Source: Adineta steineri
Lineage: Eukaryota; Rotifera; Eurotatoria; Adinetida; Adinetidae
Assembly: GCA_905250115.1 (NCBI GenBank)
Contig: CAJNOI010000273.1
Coordinates: forward strand, 3,826-67,825
DNA: 64,000 nt
Direction: 5' to 3'
The translations under genes were made by a program, and so were the position numbers. Positions within the stretch are counted from its first letter, which is position 1; each line of letters starts with the position of its first letter. The notes below the pieces were generated by a model. The model was not told the DNA's origin. It worked only from the letters and a program-made list of their open reading frames with translations, and made no database searches. Positions 24,871 to 36,500 of this stretch are shown here, piece by piece.

Positions 24871-25913
24871 ATGCAACTCGAAGAACAAAGCATTACTGAA
24901 TCTCCCGCACCAATTCCTAATATTTCAGTAAATGGAGAAGATATGATTAAATCATATGAAAATGAAACTGTACAAATAAAACCAAGTAAATGGGCCAAAG
25001 TAAAAGCTGTCAATCGTCGTATCGTACCCAGTCAAACACAAGGAGAAGTTAGATTAAGTAGTATTCTTGATGATCTTCGAAAATTTGAAATAGAAGCACA
25101 AAAAATACCTCGTCCAGATGAACAAAGAAGAAAAAAAAATCTATGTCATTATATAAGATTATCTCGATATCATATAGCACAATTTCTTCAAAAACCATTA
25201 TATAATTATATTATTATATTATTAGTTATGACAGATCTAATCGTAGTTTTAGTTGATTTAGTTCTCGGTAGGTTAAATTCAATAATAATAATAATAATAA
25301 TAAAATCATTATTCTATTAAATTTAGCTCAATTATCATCACCTTGTTTATCGGAAGATGAAATGATTATGTATAATACAACTGAACAACCTGATGCATGT
25401 TTAATTGAACATTCTGTTCATTTAGCTCGTACTGAAGCATTTCTTTTTTGGTTTTCAGTTTTATTACTGACTTTATTTGTTTTCGAAGTTTTCACTTCAT
25501 TTTTTGCATTGGGTTGGAGATATTATAAAAATCCATTATTTTTAATTGATAGTATTATTGTATGTGCATCTTTTATTCTGGAAATATATTTTCATTTTGG
25601 AAATATTGGACGCGCTGGACGAGCTGCTGCTGCAATTGTTATTTTACGTTTATGGAAGATTATTCGAGCTATTCATGCTGTTGCACATTCAATTACAGTT
25701 AAAAATCGTTTATTAATTAAAAAAATTCATGAAGCTAAAGTATTATTAGAAGAAGAAAAACAACAAACGGAAAAAGCATTAGAAAAACAAGAAATTAGAT
25801 TGGAATATTTGATTAATATTTTAACTACAATAGGTAAACTACCTTCACCACAATTAATTGAGAATTATGTCAATGAAGTATGGAGACAAAAGCATGAACC
25901 ACAAGAATTGTGA
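24871..25913 (+). CDS. HVCN1: Voltage-gated proton channel Hv1
   Basis: Two exons, 24871-25267 and 25327-25913; 327 aa. It is a voltage-sensor-only channel: four membrane segments, no pore domain, then a C-terminal coiled coil (EAKVLLEEEKQQTEKALEKQ), which in the family mediates dimerisation. S1 holds the selectivity-filter aspartate (VMTDLIVVLVDLVL). S2 keeps an acidic residue (FVFEVFTSFF) but has Ser where the vertebrate protein has a lysine. S3 reads LIDSIIVCASFILEIY. S4 is ILRLWKIIRAIH, with the R-x-x-K-x-x-R spacing in place of three arginines and His where many Hv1 proteins have Asn. The channel exports protons on depolarisation. The S1-S2 loop is long and contains two cysteines and an NTT site. 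The start follows TTTTCTAG by three bases, so a trans-spliced leader or a 5' exon is likely, and the coding start could lie further upstream. Confidence 0.9.
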
Positions 25914-26428
25914 TAGTTAATTGTTTAACATCTGTAAATGACGTTATTCTTTATTAGTAATCATGACTGTGAAATTTTGAAACGATTCGATCTAATTACT
26001 AAATTTTGTTATATTTTTATAAATATATCAAGGATATACAAATGATCCTTTTTAGTAATTTCGTGATTTTACTATGATATTACATCTTCGATATTTGTTG
26101 TTTTCTATTGTATGTATATTAGTTTATAAAGGTCTGACAAAAATTAGAAAGATGGATGCCTTTATATAACTATATCTCATTCACTAATAGCTATACCTTT
26201 CATTGACAACAACGAACAATATTGTCTGTCATAGTAGTATACAACACATAACCAGTATATCAAAAGTCATAAAACATTTTTTCACAATTCCAGCTGATTC
26301 ATCTGTCGATGAATTACATAATTAACTCGATATTTTCCTTTACAATGTGTTTTTCTCTTAAGAGTTGCTTAGCAACTATTTTTGTATACTTTGTAATTCA
26401 ATGGATTTAAAGTACCGAGGAAATTAAT
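25914..26428. other. Convergent intergenic region
   Basis: 515 bp between the Hv1 stop and the CYTH gene stop, which face each other. Only 3' ends are expected here; no gene is seen. Confidence 0.5.
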
Positions 26429-27612
26429 TTATTTAACTGAATTCTGTTCTAATAATAAATCAATATAAGCACATCTAATATGATTTTTTTCTTCAATGCC
26501 TATTTTTTCACATAAATCTTTTGCAATTTCTTGTCCTTCTTCAATTGTTTGATTATCTTGTAGAACAACTTCAAGTTCAATAAACAATGTTGGTTCTAAA
26601 CCTTTAACTTGATCAATATGTATACGTGTTTGTCCATGTTTTGTTAAAAATAATGTTCGAGTTTTATCAATTTGTCCACGAATACCACCCATTGATAATG
26701 ATAAAACATTCTGAAATAGACAAAAGAAAAAAGAAAGTTTTTATTGTTTTTTATCACATTGTTTTTCTAAATATTTCCATCGTTGTTTAATATTTTCATT
26801 AAGATAATATGGTTGTTTAAATGATCTTTGACTTCCTCCAAATCTTAATTGTCCTGATTCTTTTTTTCCTCCTAATCCACCTCCACATCGTCTTGGTTTC
26901 CAACCAGGAAGTTTTTTTGATGCAACATCTTCTATTAATAATAAATGTCCATTAAATTTATAATCTTTTTTTCTATCAATTTGTCCAGTAAGAAATGCAT
27001 AACCTTTCGATTCTCGTGTAACAATATCTCGAATAAGATCAATATGAGTTGCCGTAGGAAAGATTTGTTTTAAATCATCTCCAGTACATGATGGTGGAAT
27101 ATGTCCAATAAATAATGTTGAAGAAAAATTATTCGGTGGTTTATATTTTGATTTATAAGCACGTATTATAGCACGATCATGTGGAATTAAATCAGTTCCA
27201 TCAATAGAACCAGCCATTTGAGGATCATAAAATCCCCATTGAAAACATGTTTTTCGATACATTATCTAGAAGAAAACATAAACTTACTATTAGTTCATCT
27301 GGATGAGAAACAGTTGCAACTGAATATGTTGAAAGTTTAGGAGTCGATAATGATGCCGTATCATTTCGTTCATAATAGATTAATTGAGCAGGAGAATCCT
27401 GAAATATTTTATATTTCTATTACAAAATTTCATTCAATTCAAAAATCTACTTGTTCAACACGTAATTTAAGTCTACCACCAGTTGGACAATTAAAAAATG
27501 TATCACTTTGAGTCAATTGACGTGGAGGACCATCAGCAAATGGTCGAACTCGTTCAATTAAGTCATTTAAATTACTATCAATACGAGCTTTTATTTCAAT
27601 ATTTCGAGGCAT
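26429..27612 (-). CDS. CYTH-domain phosphohydrolase/cyclase-like protein
   Basis: Three exons: 27612-27451, 27398-27288 and 26710-26429; 184 aa, close to a bare CYTH domain. It opens with PRNIEIKARI, the ExExK signature of the CYTH/triphosphate tunnel metalloenzyme superfamily. It continues with GRLKLRVEQ, LIYYERND, RTLFLTKHGQTRIHIDQVKG and LFIELEVVLQ, the alternating charged beta strands that line the tunnel. Members hydrolyse inorganic or organic triphosphates with Mg2+ or Mn2+, or act as class IV adenylate cyclases; the substrate cannot be told from this sequence. Intron 2 is 577 nt and contains the complete SNRNP35 gene on the same strand. The start lies one base after TTTTATAACAG, an acceptor that suggests leader trans-splicing. 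Confidence 0.85.
26741..27262 (-). CDS. SNRNP35: U11/U12 snRNP 35 kDa protein, nested in the CYTH intron
   Basis: Single exon, 173 aa. The N-terminus has the family block YDPQMAGSIDGTD followed by HDRA. An RRM follows with RNP2-like TLFIGHIP and RNP1-like SKGYAFL. Then comes the diagnostic tail GWKPRRCGGGLGGKKESGQLRFGG. The long Arg/Glu-rich C-terminus of the vertebrate protein is missing, and the second half of the RRM is a little shorter. The protein belongs to the minor (U12-type) spliceosome, where it binds U11 snRNA. It lies entirely within intron 2 of the CYTH gene (27287-26711) on the same strand, with 24 nt on its 5' side and 30 nt on its 3' side. TTTTCTTCTAG precedes its ATG by three bases; the nearest donor is the host's own GTAAGT, only 22 nt away, too close for a cis intron, so trans-splicing is the simplest way to make its mRNA. 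Confidence 0.9.
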   Translation of the reverse strand: MYRKTCFQWGFYDPQMAGSIDGTDLIPHDRAIIRAYKSKYKPPNNFSSTLFIGHIPPSCTGDDLKQIFPTATHIDLIRDIVTRESKGYAFLTGQIDRKKDYKFNGHLLLIEDVASKKLPGWKPRRCGGGLGGKKESGQLRFGGSQRSFKQPYYLNENIKQRWKYLEKQCDKKQ

Positions 27613-27996
27613 TCTGTTATAAAATAATGGTATAGATATTCGAAATCAATTTAAAACGAAATATATATACTACATCATGATAGAGGTATAGTTAGTTAAG
27701 AAAAGGGTTCGCTAGTTATCACTGAAAATCAAAAACTAATTCGTGAAATTAAATATAGATATTTTTTATTATGTCTACACTTATAGGAGATCTTTTATAG
27801 GCGTACTTACTGAACCCTTTATTCAGACACAAGTGCTGTGCGTGCGCGTTAATCACGTGAGTGAGTCTAAAGGAAAATAAATGTTGCTGATGAAATTCAT
27901 TTTCAATATGAATTAATTATTAAAAAAAGAAATCACAATTTTTTTTTCAATAAAACAAATATATATTTATTTTTAACAAAAATTCATTTGTCTTAA
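27613..27996. other. Short intercistronic region SMN/CYTH
   Basis: 384 bp between two genes on the same strand. No gene or clear promoter motif is seen. The 3' end of SMN and the leader of the CYTH gene must lie here. Confidence 0.5.
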
Positions 27997-28606
27997 CTAT
28001 TTTTTATCTTTTATTCCTTGATAAAATCCTGTATGATAACCAGCTAAATACCATGACATTAATGTTGAAGACAGTGTATCATTATTATCATTTGAATTTA
28101 ATTCTGGAAAAGGAGGAAGAAGTGGCGCAGGTGGTTGTGGAACTGAAGTTAGTGTTTCTTGTTCATCATCGATTGCTACAGGTTCTTGTTGTTGTTCATC
28201 TTCTGTTCGTATTTGTAAATCTGTTAATAGATGACTTTCTTCATTTCCATAATCATCAAATAGAACAGTACATGATGAAGAGTCTATATTAAGAATAGTT
28301 GCTTTATACAAAAGTCCATCTTCAGTATATGGACATAAACATAAATCTCCAATTTTCCATGTAAGATTTTCTGGAGGTATTGAAGAATTCTCTTGTACTT
28401 CATTTGGCGAAATACTTTAACATAAATTAAAAATAAAATATTCAAGTATTGTTTCTGTCTTACTCTACTTCAATTATTGGTGCTGGTTGTTGTTCGATAA
28501 TTTGAAGAAGTTTATCAGATGAAATTGCTTTTGCAAAAGAACGACATAGAAAAAAATCATCAGTAATTGGATTAATTGTTTTCACAATATTACTTGAACT
28601 TGTCAT
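27997..28606 (-). CDS. SMN1: Survival motor neuron protein (SMN)
   Basis: Two exons, 28606-28464 and 28414-27997; 186 aa, shorter than the vertebrate protein. A Tudor domain occupies about residues 65-115 (TWKIGDLCLCPYTEDGLLYK, TVLFDDYGNEESHLLTDL); it binds symmetric dimethylarginine in Sm proteins. A Glu/Gln-rich linker and a short proline run (PQPPAPLLPPFP) follow. The C-terminal YG box, LMSWYLAGYHTGFYQG, is almost canonical and drives oligomerisation. The N-terminal Gemin2-binding helix is only weakly recognisable (DDFFLCRSFAKAIS). SMN assembles the Sm ring on spliceosomal snRNAs in the cytoplasm. ATG lies directly after TTTTTTTAG, an acceptor. SNRNP35 lies one gene downstream. Confidence 0.95.
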
Positions 28607-28813
28607 CTAAAAAAATTAATAATCATAAAATTAATTTATTCCAACATCGTTCTGTACTTGTAATCATTGAATAATAATCATATTGGACATAAAAGAAAGT
28701 TAAACTAGTTGTAGATAGTTTATTAGTACAATATAAAAATACATGATCACCATATTGTTCGAAAAAAGAAAAACAGAATCTGAATTAATTAGATAAAATA
28801 ATAATGAAACAAA

Positions 28814-30133
28814 TTAAATTTGATCACGATAAAATGCTGCACGATCTGTATCGATATGATTTGCTAATCTTTCTAAATAATTTCTTCTTTTGTCATCGTT
28901 AATCTTTTTTTCTTTCCATAATTGGCATAAAGCTAACATACACCATTTATTTTCTGATTCAATTTCATCAAGTTCTTCTAATGGTTTTATATGTTCAGTT
29001 TCAGTTATTGATTCAACACCTAATTGTTTAAATAATAACCAACGAAGATAAAACCAAGCTGCTTGATCAGAACAATCGGTATAGACAGCATTTAATACAA
29101 GTTCCCATTCTTTTAATAAAAGATTCGAACGACGAATAGGATTATGTTCAAGAAGTTTATCAAGATATTTCGAACGATAATGCCATGCAGAATAATTTGA
29201 TAAATTATGACCAATTGTTGAACGAAGAAATGTTAATTCATTATCATAAAATGTTTCGATATCCGATGATGATGAAGGACAAAGATGTTCAAGAAGATAA
29301 TAACGATATGCCCAACAATGAAAATTTCGTTCATCAATTTCTATAACAAAACAAAAGATATTTTTCTGCTGATGCTTAGGACATCTAGAAACGCTATATT
29401 GTCGCGTAACACTGTTAAGTTATTACTAGCTATTAAAGTGGGGGACCTGAACGATGAGTACAAGCATCTGAGTGTGGGTGAGGGCGCTGATTCAGAAAAA
29501 ATAACATCAATAGATTTCTGTATCCATGTCGATTCATATTTGCTTTGGCCTTCGTTATTTTCGTCGATATTAATTTTCTGATTTTTTTTACAAAATCAGC
29601 GCTGAAAACGGTGTGTAGTAGCTCGTTCAATTCGAAAAAAGACTTGATCGGCAAAGTGTCGCGTTATGTGGAAAAGCCGATTTTCCATTTTATTACGCGA
29701 GTAAGTCAATCTGAAACTAACCTAAAAATTTTTGACATAATTGTAATTCATTTTGATAAAGATTTAAATCAAAATTTTCTTTTAATTGTTTTAAACACCA
29801 TTGTCTTTGATTCCAACATGAATATGATTTAACATTTGATTTAAGACATAATTGTGTAATTTGTAATTCTTTTTGTAAATATTCTTTTTGTTTATCATTA
29901 TCTAATTTAAGAATGACTTCACGTCGAATATTCCAAAGTGTAAAACAATCTGGATGATTAATCAGAGTATTTTCTGTTTGTTTTAAAAGTGCAAATAAAT
30001 CTGTTAATTGACGATTATTTAATATACTTTCATATTCTGTTAAATATAATTGAAGTTTTTCAGCTCGTTCACGTTCTCGTGCAGCTTTTTGTTCAGCAGA
30101 TGTTCGAATTTTAACTTGTCCGTGTACAGGCAT
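28814..30133 (-). CDS. RABGGTA: Rab geranylgeranyltransferase alpha subunit
   Basis: Two exons, 30133-29722 and 29340-28814; 312 aa. The first ~30 residues match the RabGGTase alpha N-terminus (MPVHGQVKIRTSAEQKAAR). PPTA-type helical repeats follow: DCFTLWNIRREVI, KSYSCWNQRQWCL, RNFHCWAYRYYLL, SNYSAWHYRSKYL and DQAAWFYLRWLL. The Ig-like and leucine-rich parts of the mammalian subunit are absent, as in many invertebrates. With the beta subunit and Rab escort protein it attaches geranylgeranyl groups to Rab C-termini. The single intron (29721-29341, 381 nt) is long for this genome. ATG lies directly after TTTAATTTGTAG. Confidence 0.93.
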
Positions 30134-30320
30134 CTACAAATTAAATAACCTTACCGTTATAAAACATGCAAAGAAAAAAAAAGAAGATGATATATTTATT
30201 TCTTATGTCTTTCTCGTTGATGTTTATTGTTTTAGAAATAAAAATCGAAACAGTAGTAATAATAAACACACAAAATATTCGAAGAATATTGTTCGGTTGT
30301 GTGTAAAATTCCGAATGATT

Positions 30321-30877
<557 letters not shown>

Positions 30878-31671
30878 ATTAGATTAATAACCAATAGAGA
30901 AAGATAATGATCTACAAAGAGAATAACTAAATAATTTGAAATTTATTGCCATATAGTTCAATAGATAGGATGGATGTCTCTGAAAAAAACATATGAAGCA
31001 AAATAAATAAGATGACTCTTACATTCATATTTATTTCCACCAATAATTGAATAATATGAAATACATTTTTTAATTCTCTTATTTTCTATTTTAAATTTTT
31101 TTCTAAACATTTTTTTTAATTTATAATAAAATTTTAGTGATAATTAAACTATTTTTTTAACATCATAAAGATGTCGCTACTGGTACAATTTGTTGATAAA
31201 TTATTTTAATAATTTTATTTCTATAAAAATATTTCAAAGAAAATTATATTACATATTTTTTAATTGAATTTTTTCCATGAATCTATTAGATGATTCGAAT
31301 GACAAGTATTGATAGTATTGGCTTAAATCAACCAATAATCTCGGAATTAAACTGGAACAATGCCGTGCAAAANNNNNNNNNNNNNNNNNNNNNNNNNNNN
31401 NNNNNNNNNNNNNNNNNNNNNNNNNNNNNNNNNNNNNNNNNNNNNNNNNNNNNNNNNNNNNNNNNNNNNNNNGTTAAAAAAAACGACAACATTTGATTTG
31501 TCATTTTGGTTTTTGTCTCACTTAATTTTGTTGATCAGAAAAAGAAACAGATTGTATCTATTGTGTATCTATATATATTAATCTTCATTTATCTTATTGA
31601 TTAAACTACAAAAAAAAATTTCAATAGGCAAAAATGAAAATATATTTAATTGAGTTTATATATTTGTTTTC
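30878..31671. other. Intergenic with assembly gap
   Basis: AT-rich DNA upstream of RPS14, interrupted by the N gap at 31373-31472. No gene is seen on either side of the gap. Confidence 0.5.
31373..31472. other. Assembly gap of 100 N
   Basis: Exactly 100 undetermined bases, the conventional placeholder for a scaffold join. Distances and neighbourhood across this point are uncertain. Confidence 0.95.
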
Positions 31672-32202
31672 CTATTGGTTTTCTATAGAAGTTTGATTAG
31701 ATTCTAATGGAATACGAATCATTTTTCCATCAGGTAAAATACAATAACGTAAATATTTGAAAGAACATAATTGATTAATATTTTCTAAAGGTTTTGGTAA
31801 TTCTCCCACACTATACCAACAAGGTGAAAGTGATAGATGATACAATTGCGGGAGTATTTCAGGTCGAATTGAAATTAATTGATTATTTGTTGGTTTTTCT
31901 ATATGTAAATATCGTAGATTAATTAATTTTGATAAATCTAAATCATCATTAGAAAATATTGATAAACGTAATGAAACAATTTGATTGGCAAAATGTGAAA
32001 AAGATTTCATATGAAATATATCTTTTGAAGGTATATCAATATAAAAATGAGCAGAATTTATAATTTTATTTATTCGACGATTATTAAGAAAATAAAATGC
32101 CAAATAAACATCAATTAAACGCATATAATTTTCAAATAAATCTAATAAAATTTCATTGGGTAATTGTTCGAAATATCCAATTAGTCTACTTGTATTATTC
32201 AT
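31672..32202 (-). CDS. F-box-like/LRR-like protein, lineage-type
   Basis: Single exon, 176 aa. The N-terminus reads FEQLPNEILLDLFENY ... LAFYFLNNRRINKII, the pattern of an F-box (LPxEI core). It is followed by irregular leucine-rich strands (IVSLRLSIFS, LINLRYLHIE, LPQLYHLSLS). Short F-box proteins like this are an expanded family in bdelloid rotifers. As SCF adaptors they would bind Skp1 and recruit a target for ubiquitination; the target is unknown. The gene is shorter than many relatives, so it may be truncated. No splice acceptor precedes the start. Confidence 0.65.
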   Translation of the reverse strand: MNNTSRLIGYFEQLPNEILLDLFENYMRLIDVYLAFYFLNNRRINKIINSAHFYIDIPSKDIFHMKSFSHFANQIVSLRLSIFSNDDLDLSKLINLRYLHIEKPTNNQLISIRPEILPQLYHLSLSPCWYSVGELPKPLENINQLCSFKYLRYCILPDGKMIRIPLESNQTSIENQ

Positions 32203-33563
32203 TTAATTAATTTGATATGTAGACAGAAGAGAAAAAAACCCAGTCTATTGCGTACAATCTTCATTTGTTTTATTTTATCAAGGCTGTTTGTCATATATTC
32301 TGTTTTCTTTTCTTTTCTTTTCTTTTCTTTTTATCCAATAAAAATAGAAAAAAATAAGCACATAGTTTTTATAATCGAATCATGAATAAATAAGAAATTA
32401 TTATTTAGTATGTATATAGTAAGAATGAAAAATTATTTTGTATTTATTTCATGATAAATAAATAGGATTTTGCTCTGATTATTTTCTTGATATGTTGTGT
32501 TTATTTTTTCACAAATACGAAAATTACATTTACAATCAAACAGCAAGCGTTTCAAAAGTATAATAAATATTAACTTTGACGATTCAATAATGTATAAAAT
32601 GCAATAGAATTTATACAGAATTTTGACTCAAATGAAAAAAAAAGAATATACTTTAAACCAGTTACTATTACATAATAATTTTATGAGTAGATGAATGTCG
32701 AAATATTATTAAAAAAAAGATATAATGAATCTATGCTAGTTATCTAGATTCGAGTGGTTTTTTTACTAATACTTGACACTTTCACATCTATAAATACATA
32801 TCTTTCAAACAATTTATATCAATACGTCATGAATGATAGATGTGGTAACATCAAGGGACATAGTTTTACTAACACGAACAGGAACCATAAGATATTATGA
32901 ATGAAAGATCCAGAATATGGTCTTAAAGTCAAATTTTAACAAAAGAAAAAGTAGATCAATATACAACTATGCACAGATATTTTAATAGAAGTATCCGATA
33001 GATCTTCTCTATCCATTTGTTTTCTTTCGTTGAAATGCATAATTATATAGAAAAGCAAATAAGTTAAATACGGCATTTTGTTTTACGCATCTACATTCAT
33101 ATTACGCTATATATTGATATATTTGTAGATTTATTGTTGTTGTTATTTACAGATATATTCATCTATTGTATTTATGAACTTTCCTCAAAGCGCTTTTGTA
33201 AGCGAAATGTTTCAATGATCGTATGCATTCTAAATCCGATGAATGCTATCAAAACAATCGAATACTATGAGTAGGTACACTGCAAAAACAAAAAGAACAT
33301 CTGAAAGGGTAACTAAAACTATCGTATTAATTATAACTTTTGTTAATCATAATAAACTGATATATAAGAGTAGAAAAAACAAAGATATTTATTTTTATTT
33401 GGGGTGGAATATTGAAGTGTGTGATAATTCAGCAAAAATACGGAAGGAAACAGTTTGAGGACGTCATAAAATGAGAATTATTCTAGCTAAAATATTATTT
33501 GGAAATTTGAGTTACTTGCAAGAAAAAAAATAGGATAAGTGAAAGTTACTTTGTTTGAAATAA
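32203..33563. other. 3' flank of kelch copy C and intergenic DNA
   Basis: From about 32875 upward this is the reverse-strand counterpart of the 3' flanks of copies A and B. A (CTTTT)n tract lies at about 32305-32332. No gene is seen. Confidence 0.55.
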
Positions 33564-36500
33564 TTAATATAATTCTGCACTATTTAAAACATTAAAACTA
33601 CTACCACGTCCACCAGTAACTAATACTTTTCCATTCGTCAATACAGATGCGGTGTGATACTCTCGTGCACTAATCATGTTCCAAGTAGTTGTCCAAGTAC
33701 CTGTCGATGGATCATACAACTCAGCACTATTTAAAGGACTAAAACTATCGGTATCTCCAGTAGTAACTAATACTTTTCCATTCGACAATACCGATGCTAT
33801 GTGAAACTCTCGTTTAATAGTCATGTTACCAGTAGTTGTCCAAGTACCTGTTGATGGATCATACAGCTCAGCGCTATTTAAAATACTACCAATACCATTT
33901 CCACCAGTAACTAATACTTTTCCATTGGATAACACAGATGCTGTGTGATAATATCGTGCATTATTCATGTTATCACTAGTTGTCCAAGTACCTGTTGATG
34001 GATCATACAATTCAGTACTATTTAAAGCAATATTTCCATTCCATCCACCAGTAACTAATACTTTTCCATTCCATAATACAGATGCACTGTGGTGTGCTCG
34101 TGTAATAGTCATATTACTAGTAGTTGTCCAAGTGCCTGTTGATGGATCATACAATTCAGCACTATCTAAAGAACCATTATGAACAATTTTTCTTCCGCCA
34201 GTAACTAATATTTTTCCATTCGATAATACAGATGCTGTGTGAACTTCTCGTGCATTATGCATGCTACCAGTAGTTGTCCAAATACCTGTTGATGGATCAT
34301 AGAGCTCAGCATTATTTAAAGAACTAGCGCCATTGATATCTCCACCAGTAACTAATACTTTTCCATTTAATAATACAGATGCTGTATGAACTTCTCGTGC
34401 ATTATGCATGCTACCAGTAGTTGTCCAAATACCTGTTGATGGATCATACAGCTCAGCACTATTTAAAGCGCCACCGTAGTTTCCGCCAGTAACTAATACT
34501 TTTCCATTTGATAATACAGATGCTGTGTGGTAAATTCGTGCAGTAGTCATATTACCAGTAGAAAACCATCCTAGAAGTTACATTTTTATATGTTTCGAAA
34601 ATACAATATTAGATATTCAAACAATCAACATTCATTACTCTTGTACAGTATTTTTCATTATTCCAAAAAAGACAGTCTTTCATATGTCTATTTTATATCA
34701 CCTCAAACTTATGTATATCAAGAATAGTACTCAAATGTATTGCACAAAATCTCTTCACATATCATTATCACATCTTCACTTTTCTATATTCTCTGTTTCG
34801 TCTGTTATCTCAATCAAATATATAAAACATGTTTTGTCTCAAATTAATCACTGTGATAATGACGCTAACTAATGTGTTTTTCGATTCTCTATAAATTTTA
34901 CAAGCTATGGTCCAAAGATATCTAATAGAATGAAAAGTATGAACTGTACGTCAACTCTTCCATAGTTTTCTAGATATCACAATTAAAATAGTGAATTATT
35001 CATAACATTTCTTTTTACTATGATCAATATATAGGATTGCAAAGGACTATATAGTATTCATCACTGAAACTGATATAAAACATAAATTAATGAAAAAATG
35101 AGTGATTAATCTCGAAATTTCTGATAATTCACCATCAAATCTTTATTAGTTCTTTATTAATTTACACAAATTCTATTATTTTGTTAGTCTCAACTCTATT
35201 CTCAGTGATGCTTTATATCTTATCAAATGTTCCACTTGAATTTATTAGCACAACAATAATTTTTCATCAATTTACTATTTCCATCTTTTTATGTAATGAA
35301 CATGCAATATCATAGAAAAAAAAACAAACCTATACAAATATTCCAAACATGAGATAAAAGATTGATCTAAAGATGAAGACATCACCTAATGTCTAATTAT
35401 ATAGTTCACTCGATCATCTCATCAATCAAAACAATATAAATGAGGGTACACCGACAGTTGAGCCCCCGACAATTGAGCCCCGACAGTTGAGCCCCGACAA
35501 TTGAGCCCTCGACAGTTGAGCCCCCCGACAATTGAGCCCCCGATATAGAGAAGATAATAAGGAACATAGAAAATTCTTATGTGGTTTGTTAGATGAATTT
35601 TAAAGTGAAGCGCACAGATACGCGAAATCTTTTGATGGTAATAATGGTCAGCTAGAATATCCTTCTTTGATTCAACCAGTCATCTTTAGTACAACAAATA
35701 ACTTTTCGGAATATATTTCGCTTATTTATGTAATCAACACATTTGCTTGTGCACTTATCTGTTATTATTATTACAAAATGTCAGTTATAAAATCCTCCAG
35801 AATACCCACATCCTGCCTAGTATCTTCTTTACGTTTGATTACAAGAGAAATGTATTTTAAAAGAGCACGCTCTCTGTTTAGTTTTTGATGTAAATGTTAT
35901 TTTGTTGGAGTAAAATCATTTTCTTGTGTTCTCTAATTTCTTCTCTATATCGGGGGCTCAATTGTCGGGAGCTCAACTGTCGGGGGCTCAACTGTCGAGG
36001 GCTCAATTGTCGGGGCTCAACTGTCGGGGCTCAATTGTCGGGGGCTCAACTGTCGGTCCACCATAAATGAGATAACTGCTGGTTATAGAATGATGATCTC
36101 AAAGTCTCGATCAAAATTGAATTACATTCACATATACTCTGTTCCTAAATTTGATCGCAGATGAATCATCTATTTTACAAAAAATATAACATTAACGGAC
36201 AATAATGTTTCTTAAGCTACACCAAACAACTATAAATTAATATTATAAGAACACTAACAGCAACAGAAAAGAGGGCTGCGAAAGTACGAGTTCAAAATGT
36301 ACTCAGATTTATACGATTTTTTGGAATTGATCGATCTGAATATATGTACTGAGATGAAATCATGTGGTGACTTACAAACCTTAGATTTGGTGAAGTACAT
36401 AGACATAATCATATGCTCTCATATATGTACTGATACTATGGTATATACTCGATCAAAAACCTTAGAATTGGTGGAGTATATGAAGTATATAATTATATAC

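Noticed and set aside
28053-28292. Plus-strand frame opposite SMN
   Set aside because: Antisense shadow of the SMN second exon.
35667-35888. 73-codon frame inside the 618-bp foldback element
   Set aside because: No transposase motif; the element is too short to be autonomous.
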